Positions 11,801-21,802 of a DNA stretch of 64,000 nt are shown here, one piece after another (position 1 is the first letter of the stretch; each line of letters begins with the position of its first letter). The position numbers and the translations under genes were made by a program. A model generated the notes under the pieces. It saw nothing but the letters and a program-made list of their open reading frames with translations, had not been told where the DNA came from and made no database searches. Location: assembly GCF_019320115.1 (NCBI RefSeq), contig NC_089584.1, positions 54,619,633 to 54,683,632 on the forward strand, given 5' to 3'. Origin of the DNA: Miscanthus floridulus (lineage: Eukaryota; Streptophyta; Magnoliopsida; Poales; Poaceae).

Positions 11801-12545
11801 GGAGATATGCACCTACTCAGTAAAAGAAAGTTAATCTTGTTATCACCCTAATGCCTTGCTATTAAAGACATTTATGATTATGCTTTGCATCATATCATAT
11901 CATCCATGTCATTACCTATGCATCCATGATATCTTATTTCATACTCATGCATATAGGATCGTCTGAAGAAATCACCCTCTTGGAGTTCGAGGCCGAAGAG
12001 GAGGAGAATCAGGAGGCACCTCAGTCGGCAAATCCCAAAGGTGAGGAGCAGGCCCTAGAAGAATTATTGGAGTGCCTAGAGCATAGGCCTACCTCTATTC
12101 TGAAAGGCAAGCCCTAGAGCATTCTAAGCCTCCTATGTTTTTATAAATATCACTTGAGTCATTTTATGTTTGGAGCATTCTGAAACACTTGATGCATGGA
12201 ACTACCTTGTCCAAAAACATACCTTGAACCCTATGTAGGTCTAGGATCGAATAACTACTTAACCATGCTTAGCTCGGTAGAAGTCAGGTGATTCCCTATC
12301 ACCTGTGAGAGATAGGTAGACACTGAACCATGGTTGGCTATATTTGCTATCATGTAAAAGAATCATGGGATGTTGTAATTCAAGGCTAGACGGAGTCTAT
12401 GTTGTTGGTTGACTCATGTGATTCCATCTACGCCGATTAAGGACCACATCGATGTTGGTCCTCGGTCATTTTGAACGCATGCCTCTCACTTAGCTGGTCG
12501 GATAACTCATTCCAACCCCGAAGCTGAGTAGCTCAACTTAGGCTA
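8809..12545 (+). mobile_element. Tekay-type LTR 'A', left part
   Basis: It begins TGTAACACCCTAGTGC at 8809, the start used by Tekay-type LTRs here, and runs colinear with the solo LTR at 58840-62946. Both carry the block ATGCATATAGGATCG and then GAGTTCGAGG before a short Glu-rich open stretch (about 11950-12115 and 61295-61420). It is interrupted at 12545 by the full-length Tekay element and resumes at 25307. The GC-rich part at about 9480-10560 yields open frames, but they match no gene I recognise and have counterparts in the other LTR; I treat them as LTR sequence. Confidence 0.8.
12541..12545 (+). repeat. Target site duplication, left copy (GGCTA)
   Basis: It flanks the 5' LTR of the full-length Tekay element. 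The right copy at 25307-25311 reads GGCTG. The uninterrupted homologue near 61914 also reads GGCTG, so the left copy has probably acquired a G-to-A change. Confidence 0.7.
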
Positions 12546-13345
12546 TGTAACACCTCTGGTGTTTTGACCTAGCACTAAAAATTGACATGTCATAATGTGC
12601 ATTGCAAAGCATTCATATACTATAAAGTTTTGAATGCATTCACTAAATAAGGTTTATTTCATAATGTTGTTATTTCATGTGATGTGTTTCAAAAACCCTA
12701 AATAAAGATCATGACCACAAGGGTCAAATTTCATGTGATCATGTGAGGCCATGTGTCATTTGACTCAAATAACCCTAATGGGCCATGTTACTGGTCAAAA
12801 ATCAAAATTTAAGTAAAAGGAAGACAAATCAAAATTTAATTCAAATTCAAATTATAAAAGTCCTTTTTGCCCCTTTTGACTAATTCAAAATCCATATGGA
12901 ATTTGGGGTTGAGTCAAAAAGCAAAGTTGGGGGTTATTTTATGTGGATCAACTTTGGTATTCAAAGTTTTTCAAGTTTACATATAAAATTTGGAGTAATT
13001 TTGAAATGATTCAAATGCTCAAATGCACCCCAAATTCAAATTTCAAAATGGAGGCAGAATTTGAAAATATTTCTAGAAGCAAAGTTCTAGAGTTTGAAAA
13101 ATTGAACAACTTTCATTTTTGGAGATTTTCAACTTCTTTAGAAAATTTGGGAGTAATTTGAAAAATAGACGCAGTGGCAGTTCTGTAATTATTTCAAAAA
13201 TCAACCTCCACCTCTCTGCTTGCCGCCGGCGCCATGCGGAGGTCACCGCCGATCGGATTTTGCCGCTTCTTCACATGTTGACATGCAGCCAGTGCCGTGG
13301 CGAGCGCGGGCATGCGCTGTCGACGCTGGGCAACACCTTCCCGGC

Positions 13346-13353
13346 TATAAATA
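13346..13353 (+). promoter_or_regulatory. TATA box, Tekay 5' LTR
   Basis: TATAAATA sits in GGCTATAAATAGCAGC about 800 bp into the LTR, just before a C-rich stretch. The same box is at 22603-22610 in the 3' LTR. A start about 30 bp downstream would give a leader of roughly 3 kb before the first ORF. Confidence 0.75.
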
Positions 13354-14665
13354 GCAGCCGCGCCGTCGTCATTCCCGTTTTCCCCTTCTGCTCTGCTCCG
13401 CCACTAGCTTGCTCCGCCTCTCGCCGTAGCCTCCGTCGAGCAGCGTCCATCGTGCCTAGCTACGCCTACGTGATCGCCTTGGCCTTGCGCCTCTCTACGG
13501 CTTGTCTACGCCACTTGGGTTGGCCAGAGTCGCCTGGCGCAACTGCTTCTTCCCCGAGCCTGGCCGGAGCTTCGCCAGCATCGTCTCGACGTGGCTAGGC
13601 CATTCTAGACCATCTCCGCCTTCACCAAGCCCACCGACGTGACCATGGTGAGCCACTGAATGTGAAGTTCACTTCGCTTTAGACTCTACCGCAGTCTTGC
13701 TGGGGTTACACCGTGAGCCGACGTGCTCGTGCCGCCATGGCCGGCGTGGGGTCTTCTCCGGTGTACCTTCTGCCATTCCAAGGACAGGGATGGGTTCGTA
13801 GTAGGGTGTAGATCATTTTGGTGAGGTCAGCTTCGCCGGAGCATCACCGTCGGCACATTTTGCGGCCGGTCAGTGAGGGCAGCGCCGTCGTGACATGTTT
13901 GAGTCACTAACGGGTGGGGTCAGCCTATCAGTGTGAGTGAGGAAGAAGAACAGTGAAGATTTTTATTTTCTAAATTTGTGAATAGTGCTGAAACTTTGGG
14001 AATTTGTAGGAAATTCATGATAGCTCCAAAAATTCTGAAATTTTGTGTGTAGCTTCTATACATGTTCTAGTATGATTTAAACATTTGAAACTTGAAATTT
14101 GAATAAATTTTTAATGTTCAAATATTCAGTCCATTAATTGAAAAATGCAATTTCCATGATTTTTGTAGGTCACTGTATAATTCTAAAAATTATGAAATTT
14201 GTTTTGGTACACTAATTTGTCATGAGGAATCTTACATAAAATTTTCAGGTCATTTGGAACAAGTTCATTTTTGGGCTTAATTCCAAATTAATTCAAACAT
14301 AGATAAAGACAAACCCTAAGTGTTTGAATAGTGTTGGATCTTGTTTTGGTCATGTTTTGTGACTAGTAGGGTTTCAAGATCCACTTGGTCAAGTCACATG
14401 TGTGGTTCTTGATGGTAGGATTGCAAGTTGGTTTTGTTGGCTTGCAACTGTACCGTAAAATAAAATCCTTTGCGGGGTGTTTTTACATTTCATGTACCGT
14501 GAAAGCATCATGTTTACATTATCATCATGTCAAAGCATATGTTATCATTTCATGTAGAACCCGAGAACGAAACGATTCTAGTTGAGCAAGTTCTGGAAGA
14601 ATCCCTGGTTGTCATGGGATTCGATAATTGTGGTACTGATCCGGAACCTGAAATCGTCAACGAAG

Positions 14666-15621
14666 GTAAGCCCCAGTTTATGCATTAAACCCTTACCTTG
14701 TTTACTTTGAAAAGTTTATCACCTATGTTACTTATTGCATTAAGTTGATTAAGTTCGAATGTTACCTACTTGATGCATTGCCTACCTTGTTAATTGTTTA
14801 CTATCCTTGAAGATTTTTTTTAAAAAGGCGTAGATTGCTTGGTATGCTTTACGGTAGGTTTTCAAAGTAAAAGTTTCGATACAATCAAAGATGGCATACT
14901 GGCCAAAGAAAGAAAGAAGGTAGAATGAACTAGAGACTAATCGGGTGACTTATCTTGAATGTTGGGTAATGTTGCCGACTATGTTGCTTAAAGGCCACTC
15001 ATTGTGGATCTTTTGAACGAGACACTTTGTAGTACTGGTCACATACTCTGGTAAGCCTACTTCGGCTAATCCGATACTAAGACGAATGCCCACACACTAG
15101 GAGTGGAGAGATGGCGGGAGTAGCGTGTACCCTCATGGCTAGAATGTGGCCGGATTTGAGGTGTGCTGTGCTCTCGGGTGGTGTGGAGATGGCTTAGTAT
15201 AGGAGGATCTAGTAGCGAGGTTGATATATGCAAGATTGAGTTCTACATATGTCATGTGATAAGGAATCCCTAGCTAGGACTTGAATCAATTCGAATTGCC
15301 GGTGCTCCGCGGATATGGAGACTCGATTCATTACAGAAGCAATGCAGGACTGGTGAATTACTAAAATATGAGAAAAGAATGGAATGAGAAGGATTGGAAT
15401 ATGGAAAATGTACATTTAGTTGAGGTAATGAACTAAAGGAACTTAAGGGTAAAACTTGAAAATAGAATGGAGAATAGTAAGCTTTTGGCAAAGAACTTTT
15501 GAATCTTGCTACATCCTTACCTTGCCCCAAACCCCTGCATCTCTAAAGTCTTACATCCCGTTATGTCGGGTTAGTCTTGTTGAGTACCTTTGTACTCAGG
15601 GTTTGTTAACCCTTGTTGCAG
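14666..15621 (+). other. Possible leader intron within the Tekay 5' LTR
   Basis: A donor GAAG|GTAAGC begins at 14666. A strong acceptor (GTTAACCCTTGTTGCAG) ends at 15621, with a TTAAC branch-like site and pyrimidines before the AG. Removing this 956-nt stretch would shorten the leader. In the 3' LTR the donor reads GC instead of GT. This is a prediction from sequence only. Confidence 0.35.
15582..15613 (+). repeat. Two adjacent perfect hairpins in the Tekay LTR
   Basis: GAGTAC-CTTT-GTACTC (15582-15597) is followed at once by AGGGTT-TGTT-AACCCT (15598-15613). The first hairpin and the following CAGGGTTT recur in other LTR contexts: 24833, 25877 (partial), 28257, 36134 and 62468 (partial). Confidence 0.75.
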
Positions 15622-16057
15622 GTGAGTCGCATGCGTAGGCTTGTTTTGGTCCCTGCTGCATGTCTGTGTTTGAAGTCAATGACGATGAGGAGTGATGAAT
15701 GGCCTTTGGACAAGGCACTAGTTTGTATGATAAATAAAGTTAATGTAATATTATCCCGCTACTATGGTTGTATGACACTTATGGTATTGTAAGTTTGAAA
15801 ACAACTGGTTTGTAACTATGTTATCTTAAGACTTCCGCTATCTTTTACTCTGGTATATATATTTGAATAAACTATTGTAATCTGCAATGTCTATGATTGG
15901 GATTCTATTTGAAAAGAGAATCATGGATGATTCGGGTTTTCCGAGGACACCCGACAGACCTATTGAGTTGTTGGGAACTCGTGTACGCTATCTAAGGTCT
16001 GTTAAAGACAACAATAGGTGCACGTGGGCCCGATTCCTTAGGAGGTTCTGCCACAGC

Positions 16058-16069
16058 TGGTATCAGAGT
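16058..16069 (+). other. Primer binding site, initiator tRNA-Met
   Basis: TGGTATCAGAGT lies two bases after the 5' LTR. It matches the 3' end complement of plant initiator tRNA-Met (TGGTATCAGAGC), the standard primer of this clade. Confidence 0.9.
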
Positions 16070-16360
16070 AGTTCCCATCTAAGATCATTGTAGGTTACTT
16101 TGGAAAACCTTCAAATTGATTTGGATCAAAGAAAGTAAACTTGATATTGTGAAAGTTCAATTTCTTTCTTCTTACCTTTGATCTAGACTCAATCTTGACT
16201 TATTTGAAAGTTTGTGGCAGATAATATGCTTAGGTTTGTCCTATGTATTAAAAAATCTAGTACTTATGATTATATAAATCTTTTGTACTTAGATTCGTAA
16301 GATCGATTCATGCATCATGCTTGAGCACATTGCATAATAATTCCCCTTAATAGTGGTTGG

Positions 16361-16438
16361 GTAAGTAATGTCAATCCCATTCTTGCTAACCTCCATTATC
16401 CTCAAGCTATTCTTATAGTCCTACCTTAAATCGTACAG
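16361..16438 (+). other. Candidate 78-nt intron before the leader ORF
   Basis: The donor GTAAGTAATG starts at 16361. A perfect plant-type branch site TTGCTAAC lies at 16383-16390, although it is far from the acceptor. The acceptor GTACAG ends at 16438, three bases before the leader ORF ATG. The same donor could instead join the acceptor at 17137, which would skip the leader ORF and start at gag. Confidence 0.4.
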
Positions 16439-16441
16439 GCT

Positions 16442-16978
16442 ATGGCAAAGACCAAGAAAACCGCACGCAAGTCCACCGGACCTCATGGAGTCCCTCATCA
16501 CCAATTGGCACCAAGAAATCACGAGCTTGGTGAAGAAAATTCCAAGAACCTAGGAGAGGAAGGATCTTCAAGCAACCCCGCCAACGTTGAGAACCTTAAC
16601 AAGGTGCTCAACACTCTTTGTCGAGCTCATGCCAGAGATCAAGAAGAGCTAGCGGAAATGCAAAGGGTTATCACCATGACCATGGAGCTACGGAATGAAG
16701 CCTGGACACGAGAGGATGCGGCCAATGAACGCGTCCATGAGTTGGAGTTCTACGTAGAGGACCTAGAGATGGACAATGCTATTCTTCATGAGAATGTCCA
16801 CATGTTGTACGCTCAACTTCATCCACCTCATGGGGATGGTGAAGTTACCGATGAAGAAATGATTGTAGCTCCAGGAGAAGTCAAGAATGAAGAAGAGGAG
16901 GAGGATCCTGAGGAGTTGGTGTACTTCTTAGATGAAGATGAGGTTTTGTCCGATATGGGCACGGATGTTGAAGACTAA
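16442..16978 (+). CDS. Tekay leader ORF with histone H3-like N-terminus
   Basis: An intact 178-residue ORF lies between PBS and gag, in the same frame as gag-pol but closed by TAA. Residues 2-13 (AKTKKTARKSTG) match the histone H3 tail (ARTKQTARKSTG) at 10 of 12 positions, including K4, R8, K9 and S10. A few residues on, PHHQLA parallels PRKQLA of H3. Residues about 49-126 are predicted by eye to be a coiled coil (NLNKVLNTL to NVHMLYAQL). Residues 133-178 are very acidic (KNEEEEEDPEEL, DEDEVLSDMG). There is no signal peptide or membrane segment. The ATGGC start context is strong. I know no established function; a chromatin-directed role is inference. No stop or frameshift is seen, but for its size that is only weak evidence of selection. 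Confidence 0.75.
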   Translation: MAKTKKTARKSTGPHGVPHHQLAPRNHELGEENSKNLGEEGSSSNPANVENLNKVLNTLCRAHARDQEELAEMQRVITMTMELRNEAWTREDAANERVHELEFYVEDLEMDNAILHENVHMLYAQLHPPHGDGEVTDEEMIVAPGEVKNEEEEEDPEELVYFLDEDEVLSDMGTDVED

Positions 16979-17137
16979 GAGCTTGGAGTAGAAGTAGTTC
17001 CTTTACTACTTTCCTAGAAAACCAGGGCTGTCTTGTGGGATACAAGACATGTATTATAAATAAGGACCCTTTGTAGCATGAAACCTTTTAAATGTTTTCA
17101 ATAAAGAATAATGTAAGTAAATGTGTTTCTCTAACAG
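16979..17137 (+). promoter_or_regulatory. Leader ORF to gag spacer with processing signals
   Basis: This 159-bp spacer holds TATAAATAAGG (about 17055), an AATAAAG (about 17100), a donor-like GTAAGTAA at 17113-17120, and a strong acceptor GTGTTTCTCTAACAG ending at 17137, exactly one base before the gag ATG. It looks arranged for RNA processing between the two ORFs. Which signals are used is unknown. Confidence 0.5.
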
Positions 17138-18286
17138 ATGCCTCGTCCTATCACCCGAACTGGTGCTAGTGGCTCGCATGACGATGATGAGTGCCCAAAT
17201 CCTCCACCAATGCCCTCGACTATGGCAGATGCCATAGCCGCACTCGTCAACGCAACGGCAGAGAATGCTAGGCTGTTAAGGGAGTTGGCACAGAACCAGC
17301 AGGCACCATACCCTAATCGTGGCCGTCGTAATAATGGAAACGATGAGTCAACCTATGTGGATTTTACTGACACACATCCACCGGTGTTCTCTAAGGTAGA
17401 AGAACCTTTAGAAGCAGACGATTGGCTTAGGACAATAGAGCAAAAGTTTGAGCTGATTCACTGTACCGAGGTTCAGAAACCTAGGTTTGCGGCACAGCAA
17501 CTCTGAGGAGCTGCTAGTGCCTGGTGAGTAAATTTGGTAGCAGTACAGCCCACTGGTCACCAAATCAACTAGAGGGAATTCAAGGATGCCTTTACGGCAC
17601 ACTATATTCCAGACAGTGTGATAACTATGAAGTTAGAAGAGTTCTTGGCTCTTAAGCAAGGGGAGCACCCAGTGATGCATTATGTTGGGCGTTTTAACCA
17701 CCTGTCGCAGTATGCTATTAAGTATGTGAATACTGATAGGAAGAAAAAGAATCATTTTCTTAGAGGCCTGAACACTAAACTTCAGACCATGATGGCAACT
17801 TGTGGTAACGCAACTTACCATGAGACAATCAACATTGCTATCGCTTCAGAGGAGAATTACCGCCGACACAAGGAGGCGAAGAAGAAGAAAATATTTGCTT
17901 CTGGATCGTCGAGTGGAAAGCGTCAGAAGATCGTATACCATCCTCAGAATCATGGCCGTGCACCATTCCGCCCACAACATGGCCAAAGCAGGCAATAGAT
18001 TTTCATTCGCCCTGCAACTAATACGCCTTATACTCATCAAGCACCACAGCAGCAGAACAATACAAATAATGCAAACCACAATGCTACTCCCTAGAATCAC
18101 AATTTTCCATGCTATAATTGTGGTAAACCCAGACATTTTTCCCGAGAATGTCCCTATCCTAGGAAGAACAATCCTAATGCATCCAAAGCTCCTGTTAATC
18201 AAGCTCAGAATTAGTACAAGGGCAATGCTCAGAACAATCAGAAGGGTCAGGCTAAGAAGAAAACTGGAAGGGTCTTCTATACTCAA
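17138..18286 (+). pseudogene. gag: gag of the Tekay element
   Basis: This is the particle structural protein. It starts MPRPITRTGASGS at 17138. The gag core runs DDWLRTIEQKFELI, then YFxx-type residues after the stop at 17570, then MKLEEFLALKQGEHPVMHYVGRF and IAIASEENYRRH. A CCHC zinc knuckle (CYNCGKPRHFSREC) is intact at 18110-18151. In-frame stops are at 17504, 17525, 17570, 17996, 18092 and 18212. Each is one transition from CGA, TGG or CAG. It is in frame with pol throughout, as usual for chromoviruses that encode one polyprotein. Confidence 0.9.
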
Positions 18287-18607
18287 GTGGAATCTATTCC
18301 TGAAGGAGAACCAGTTATGATGGGTATGTTTCCCATTGCTAAGCATCCTGCAATTACCTTATTTGATTCTGGTGCATCCCATACATTCATCAATCGTACA
18401 TTTGTTGTGAAGCATGGGATAGCTATTGGGGAAACAAAAGAACCCTATCATATACAGTCGCCCAGGGGACGAATCTATACAAGGGAGGTAGTTCAGCATG
18501 TACCTATTGATTTGGGAGGATATGAGTTCCCTACCAATATGCTGATATTAAAGGATCAAGATATAGATGTGATCCTTGGTATGAACTAGTTAACTCAACA
18601 CGGGGCT
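18287..18607 (+). pseudogene. PR: aspartic protease of the Tekay element
   Basis: The motif LFDSGASHTFINRTF (active site DSG at about 18365) is intact and the domain ends with ILKDQDIDVILGMN. A TAG stop at 18587 replaces the Trp normally present in the GMxWL motif. The domain would cleave the gag-pol polyprotein. Apart from that stop it looks whole and is in frame with gag and RT. Confidence 0.9.
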
Positions 18608-19700
18608 ATGATAGATGTCCTGTGTAGAACCATAAGGGTAAATGTACCCGACAGCAAAACCCAACTTCTCATCCAACTTCCTTTTCCTAAGAGTATAGTG
18701 GAAACAGTCTGTGCAACTAGTGTTGAAGGAGTCGAGAAAATTTCACTGGTATGTGAGTTTACGGATGTCTTTCCCGAGGATCTGCCTGGTCTGCCACCAG
18801 ACCGAGACGTAGAGTTCAGAATTGATCTAAAAATAGGGACAGCACTAGTGTCCAGAAGAGCATATAGGATGCCACCGAAAGAACTAGCAGAATTAAAAAT
18901 GCAACTGCAAGAGTTGTTAGACAAGGGTTTCATTCAACCCAGTTCATCACCTTGGGGATGCCCTGCAATCTTCGTGAAGAAGAAGGACCAAACCTTAAGG
19001 TTATGTGTTGACTATCGGCCATTAAATGAAGTCACCATCAAGAACAAATACCCCTTACCCTGAATTGATTTGCTTTTTGATCAACTTGCGGGAGCTAAGG
19101 TATTTTTGAAGATAGACCTAAGATCAGGCTACCACCAGATTAAGATCAGACGTGAAGATGTGCCAAAGATAGCGTTTACTACCTGATATGGACTATATGA
19201 GTATTTAGTCATGTCTTTTGGGCTGACCAATGCCTCGGCTCACTTCATGTACCTAATGAACTCAGTTTTCATGCCTGAGTTAGATAAGTTTGTTGTGGTG
19301 TTCATAGACAACATTCTTATCTATTCTAAGAGCAAAGAGGAACATGCGGAACATCTCCGTATTGTTCTACAAAGGTCAAGAGACCACCAACTATATGCCA
19401 AATTCAGCAAATGTGCATTTTGGTTAGAGGAAGTACAATTTCTGGGTCATGTGCTATCTGCTGAAGGTATAGCTGTTGATCCGAGCAAGGTAGAAGTCCT
19501 TAATTGGAAAGAACCTACCACCATTCATCAAGTTCGTAGTTTCCTAGGGTTGGCAGGGTATTACTGTCGGTTTATCCCTAACTTCTCTAGAATTCCGAAG
19601 CCAATTACTGGACTGTTGAAAAATCAAACTAAGTTTGTATGGTCAACAGAATGTGAAGAGGCCTTTCAGACATTGAAGAAGTTGCTGACAACTGCACCAA
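18608..19700 (+). pseudogene. RT: reverse transcriptase of the Tekay element
   Basis: Blocks seen in order: [20 protein letters not shown], then [17 protein letters not shown], then [48 protein letters not shown] and [11 protein letters not shown]. Stops at 19061 and 19183 are both CGA to TGA. The catalytic box reads FIDN at 19301-19312 instead of F/YxDD; the second Asp is Asn through GAC to AAC. So even without the stops this polymerase should be inactive. Domain order and spacing are those of a normal chromovirus. Confidence 0.92.
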
Positions 19701-20119
19701 TATTAGCACAACCGGATATCAAGAGGCCGTTTGATATCTATTGTGATGCATCTGGAATTGGTATTGGCTGTGTTCTTATGCAAGAAGGCAGAGTCATAGC
19801 ATACGCTTCCAGACAACTCAAGAAGCTTGAGGAACATTATCCCACCCATGATCTTGAATTAGCTGCTGTTGTCCATTCACTCAAGATTTGGTGACATTAT
19901 TTATTGGGCAATATCTATCATATCTATACGGATCACAAAAGTTTGAAATACATCTTCACTCAGTCAGAGTTGAATATGAGGCAAAGAATATGGTTAGAAC
20001 TTATCAAAGATTATGATTTAGAAGTGCATTATCATCCGGGCAAGGCTAATGTGGTTGCCGATGCCCTGAGTCGCAAGAGTCATTGTCATTGCCTAATTGT
20101 AGAACCTATGTAGCGAACA
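19701..20119 (+). pseudogene. RNH: RNase H of the Tekay element
   Basis: RNase H degrades the RNA strand during reverse transcription. Seen are [18 protein letters not shown], the [20 protein letters not shown] block, then [12 protein letters not shown] and [13 protein letters not shown]. The acidic residues (CDAS, E of DLEL, YTDH, VVAD) are all present. Stops are TGA at 19892 (from CGA) and TAG at 20111. Only one RNase H is present, in contrast to the Tat elements in this window. Confidence 0.9.
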
Positions 20120-21440
20120 TTGTGTCAAGAGATGGAGCATCTGGATTTACAAATCATGGAACAAGGTTCCTTGTCCAATATTGTAGTTGAGTCCACTATC
20201 AAAGATCAGATCATTGCTACTCAACAGAAAAGTAAGGGCATAGCCCATATTAAGGATAAAGTCAGATCTGGAAAACCAACATGTTTTAAGATTGATGAAT
20301 CAGATGTTGTATGGTTCAAGGATAGATTGGTAGTACCCAAAAATCCGGAGCTACGAAAGCAGATTCTTGATGAAGCTCGTTCTACAAGATACTCCATTCA
20401 TCCGGGAAGCAACAAAATATATCATGATCTGAGAAAGAGATATTGGTGGACCAAAATGAAAATAGAAATCGCTCAATATGTGGCCAAGTGTGATGTTTGT
20501 TAGAGAGTCAAAGTGGTTCATATGAAGACTGTAGGTCCATTACATTCATTGCTAGTTCCATCTTGGAAGTGGGAAGATATTTATATGGACTTCATCGTGG
20601 GATTGCCCAGGACATCTGCAGGCTACAATTCCGTATGGGTTATTGTTGATCTCCTAACCAAGATAGCTCACTTCCTACCAGTCATAGATAAATATCGAGC
20701 GGAGCAGTATGCAAAGCTTTATCTTGATAAAATCTTCAGTCTGCATGGGGCACCCAAGACCATTGTCTCTGACAGAGGGTCATTGTTTATATCTAAGTTT
20801 TGGAAAAGTCTACATGAGTCTTTAGGAACTAAACTTATCCGTAGTTCTGCTTATCATCCACAAACAGATGGATAGACTGAAAGGGTAAATCAAATTCTTG
20901 AAGATATGTTAAGAGCATGTGTTCTTTCTTTTGGTGCTAAAGGGGATGAATGCCTTCCCTTAGTTGAATTCTCGTATAACAATAGCCATCAAGATAGCAT
21001 TAAAATGGCACCATTCGAGGCACTATATGGCCGTAGGTGCCAAACACCTTTAAATTGGTCAGAAACTGGAGAACGTTGGTTCTTTGGACCGGATGTGGTC
21101 AAGGAAGCTGAAGAGAAAGTTAAACTCATACAAGCCAATATGAAGGTAGCTCAATCCTGACAGAAAAGCTATGCTGATAAGAGGAGACGACCGCTAGAAT
21201 TCAAAGTGGGAGATTATGTCTACCTCAAGGTATCACCAATGAAAGGAGTTCATCGTTTTGGGATTCAGGGAAAGTTGGTGCCCTGTTATGTCGGTCCTTT
21301 TTAGATCCAACAATAATGTGGACCAGTCGCCTATCGCGTCAAGCTACCAGATCACATGTCAGTAGTGCATGATATCTTCCATGTATCTCAGTTAAAGAAG
21401 TGCCTTCAAGTACCTGACCAAGAGATCGACTTTGGTGATG
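20120..21440 (+). pseudogene. INT: integrase of the Tekay element
   Basis: The zinc-binding HHCC domain is present (HPGSNKIYHDLRKRYWW ... VAKCDVC). The catalytic core has the first Asp in YMDFIVGLPRTSAG, the second in IVSDRGSLF, and the Glu in TERVNQ. All three catalytic residues survive. The GPF/GPVAYRVKLP module follows, leading to the chromodomain. Stops are at 20501, 20873, 21158, 21302 and 21314. The product would insert the DNA copy into the genome. It is in frame with RT and the chromodomain. Confidence 0.9.
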
Positions 21441-21631
21441 TAGAACTGGAACCTAATTTGACTTATGCCGCGTACCCCATTAGAGTCTTAGATCAGAAAG
21501 ATCGAGTCACTCGGAGATGTACGATCAAGTTCTACAAAGTACAATGGAATCAACACACTGAAGATGAAGCTACTTGGGAGTCCGAGGATTACTTAGAAGA
21601 GAATTTTCCTGACTTCTTCGCTTCTATCTAG
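21441..21631 (+). pseudogene. CHD: C-terminal chromodomain of the Tekay integrase
   Basis: The chromodomain-like end reads YPIRVLDQKDR, then IKFYKVQWNQHTEDEATWES, then EDYLEENFPDFF, and the polyprotein stops at 21629-21631. Chromodomains of chromoviruses are known to steer integration to marked chromatin; those of this clade usually lack part of the aromatic cage, and here too the first aromatic is uncertain. The segment itself has no stop. It is noteworthy beside the H3-like leader ORF of the same element. Confidence 0.88.
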
Positions 21632-21786
21632 TTGCAATACCTTATCTATATTGTAACTTGTCTCGTTTGTCAGCAGAATGGAAAACCCCCTCACTCGCCT
21701 TTTTGAATAAAGTTCTAATGTGTTAGCTTGACACATTTCCTTTTCCATTACTTAGCCTTAAGTTTTAAATCTCGGGACGAGATTTC

Positions 21787-21802
21787 TTTAAGGGAGAAGG
21801 GT
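21787..21802 (+). other. Polypurine tract of the Tekay element
   Basis: TTTAAGGGAGAAGGGT ends directly before the 3' LTR. It would prime plus-strand DNA synthesis. Confidence 0.85.

Larger units (their letters stand above)
12546..16055 (+). repeat. 5' LTR of the Tekay element
   Basis: It starts TGTAACACCTCTGGTG and ends GAGGTTCTGCCACA, 3510 bp, two bases before the PBS. It has a TATA box at 13346-13353, an AATAAA at 15866-15871 and a paired-hairpin/acceptor motif at 15582-15621. Long open frames in it (for example 13119-13598) have close counterparts in the 3' LTR and look like transcribed non-coding LTR. Confidence 0.93.

Noticed and set aside
13119..13598. 159-residue open frame in the Tekay 5' LTR
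   Set aside because: It overlaps the TATA box and has a broken counterpart in the 3' LTR; it is promoter/leader DNA.
16442..16978. That the leader ORF is a real histone H3 gene or pseudogene
   Set aside because: Only the first ~20 residues resemble H3. There is no histone fold; the rest is coiled coil and acidic tail, and it lies between the PBS and gag.
17846..18346. 166-residue minus-strand ORF
   Set aside because: Shadow of gag and its zinc knuckle on the plus strand.
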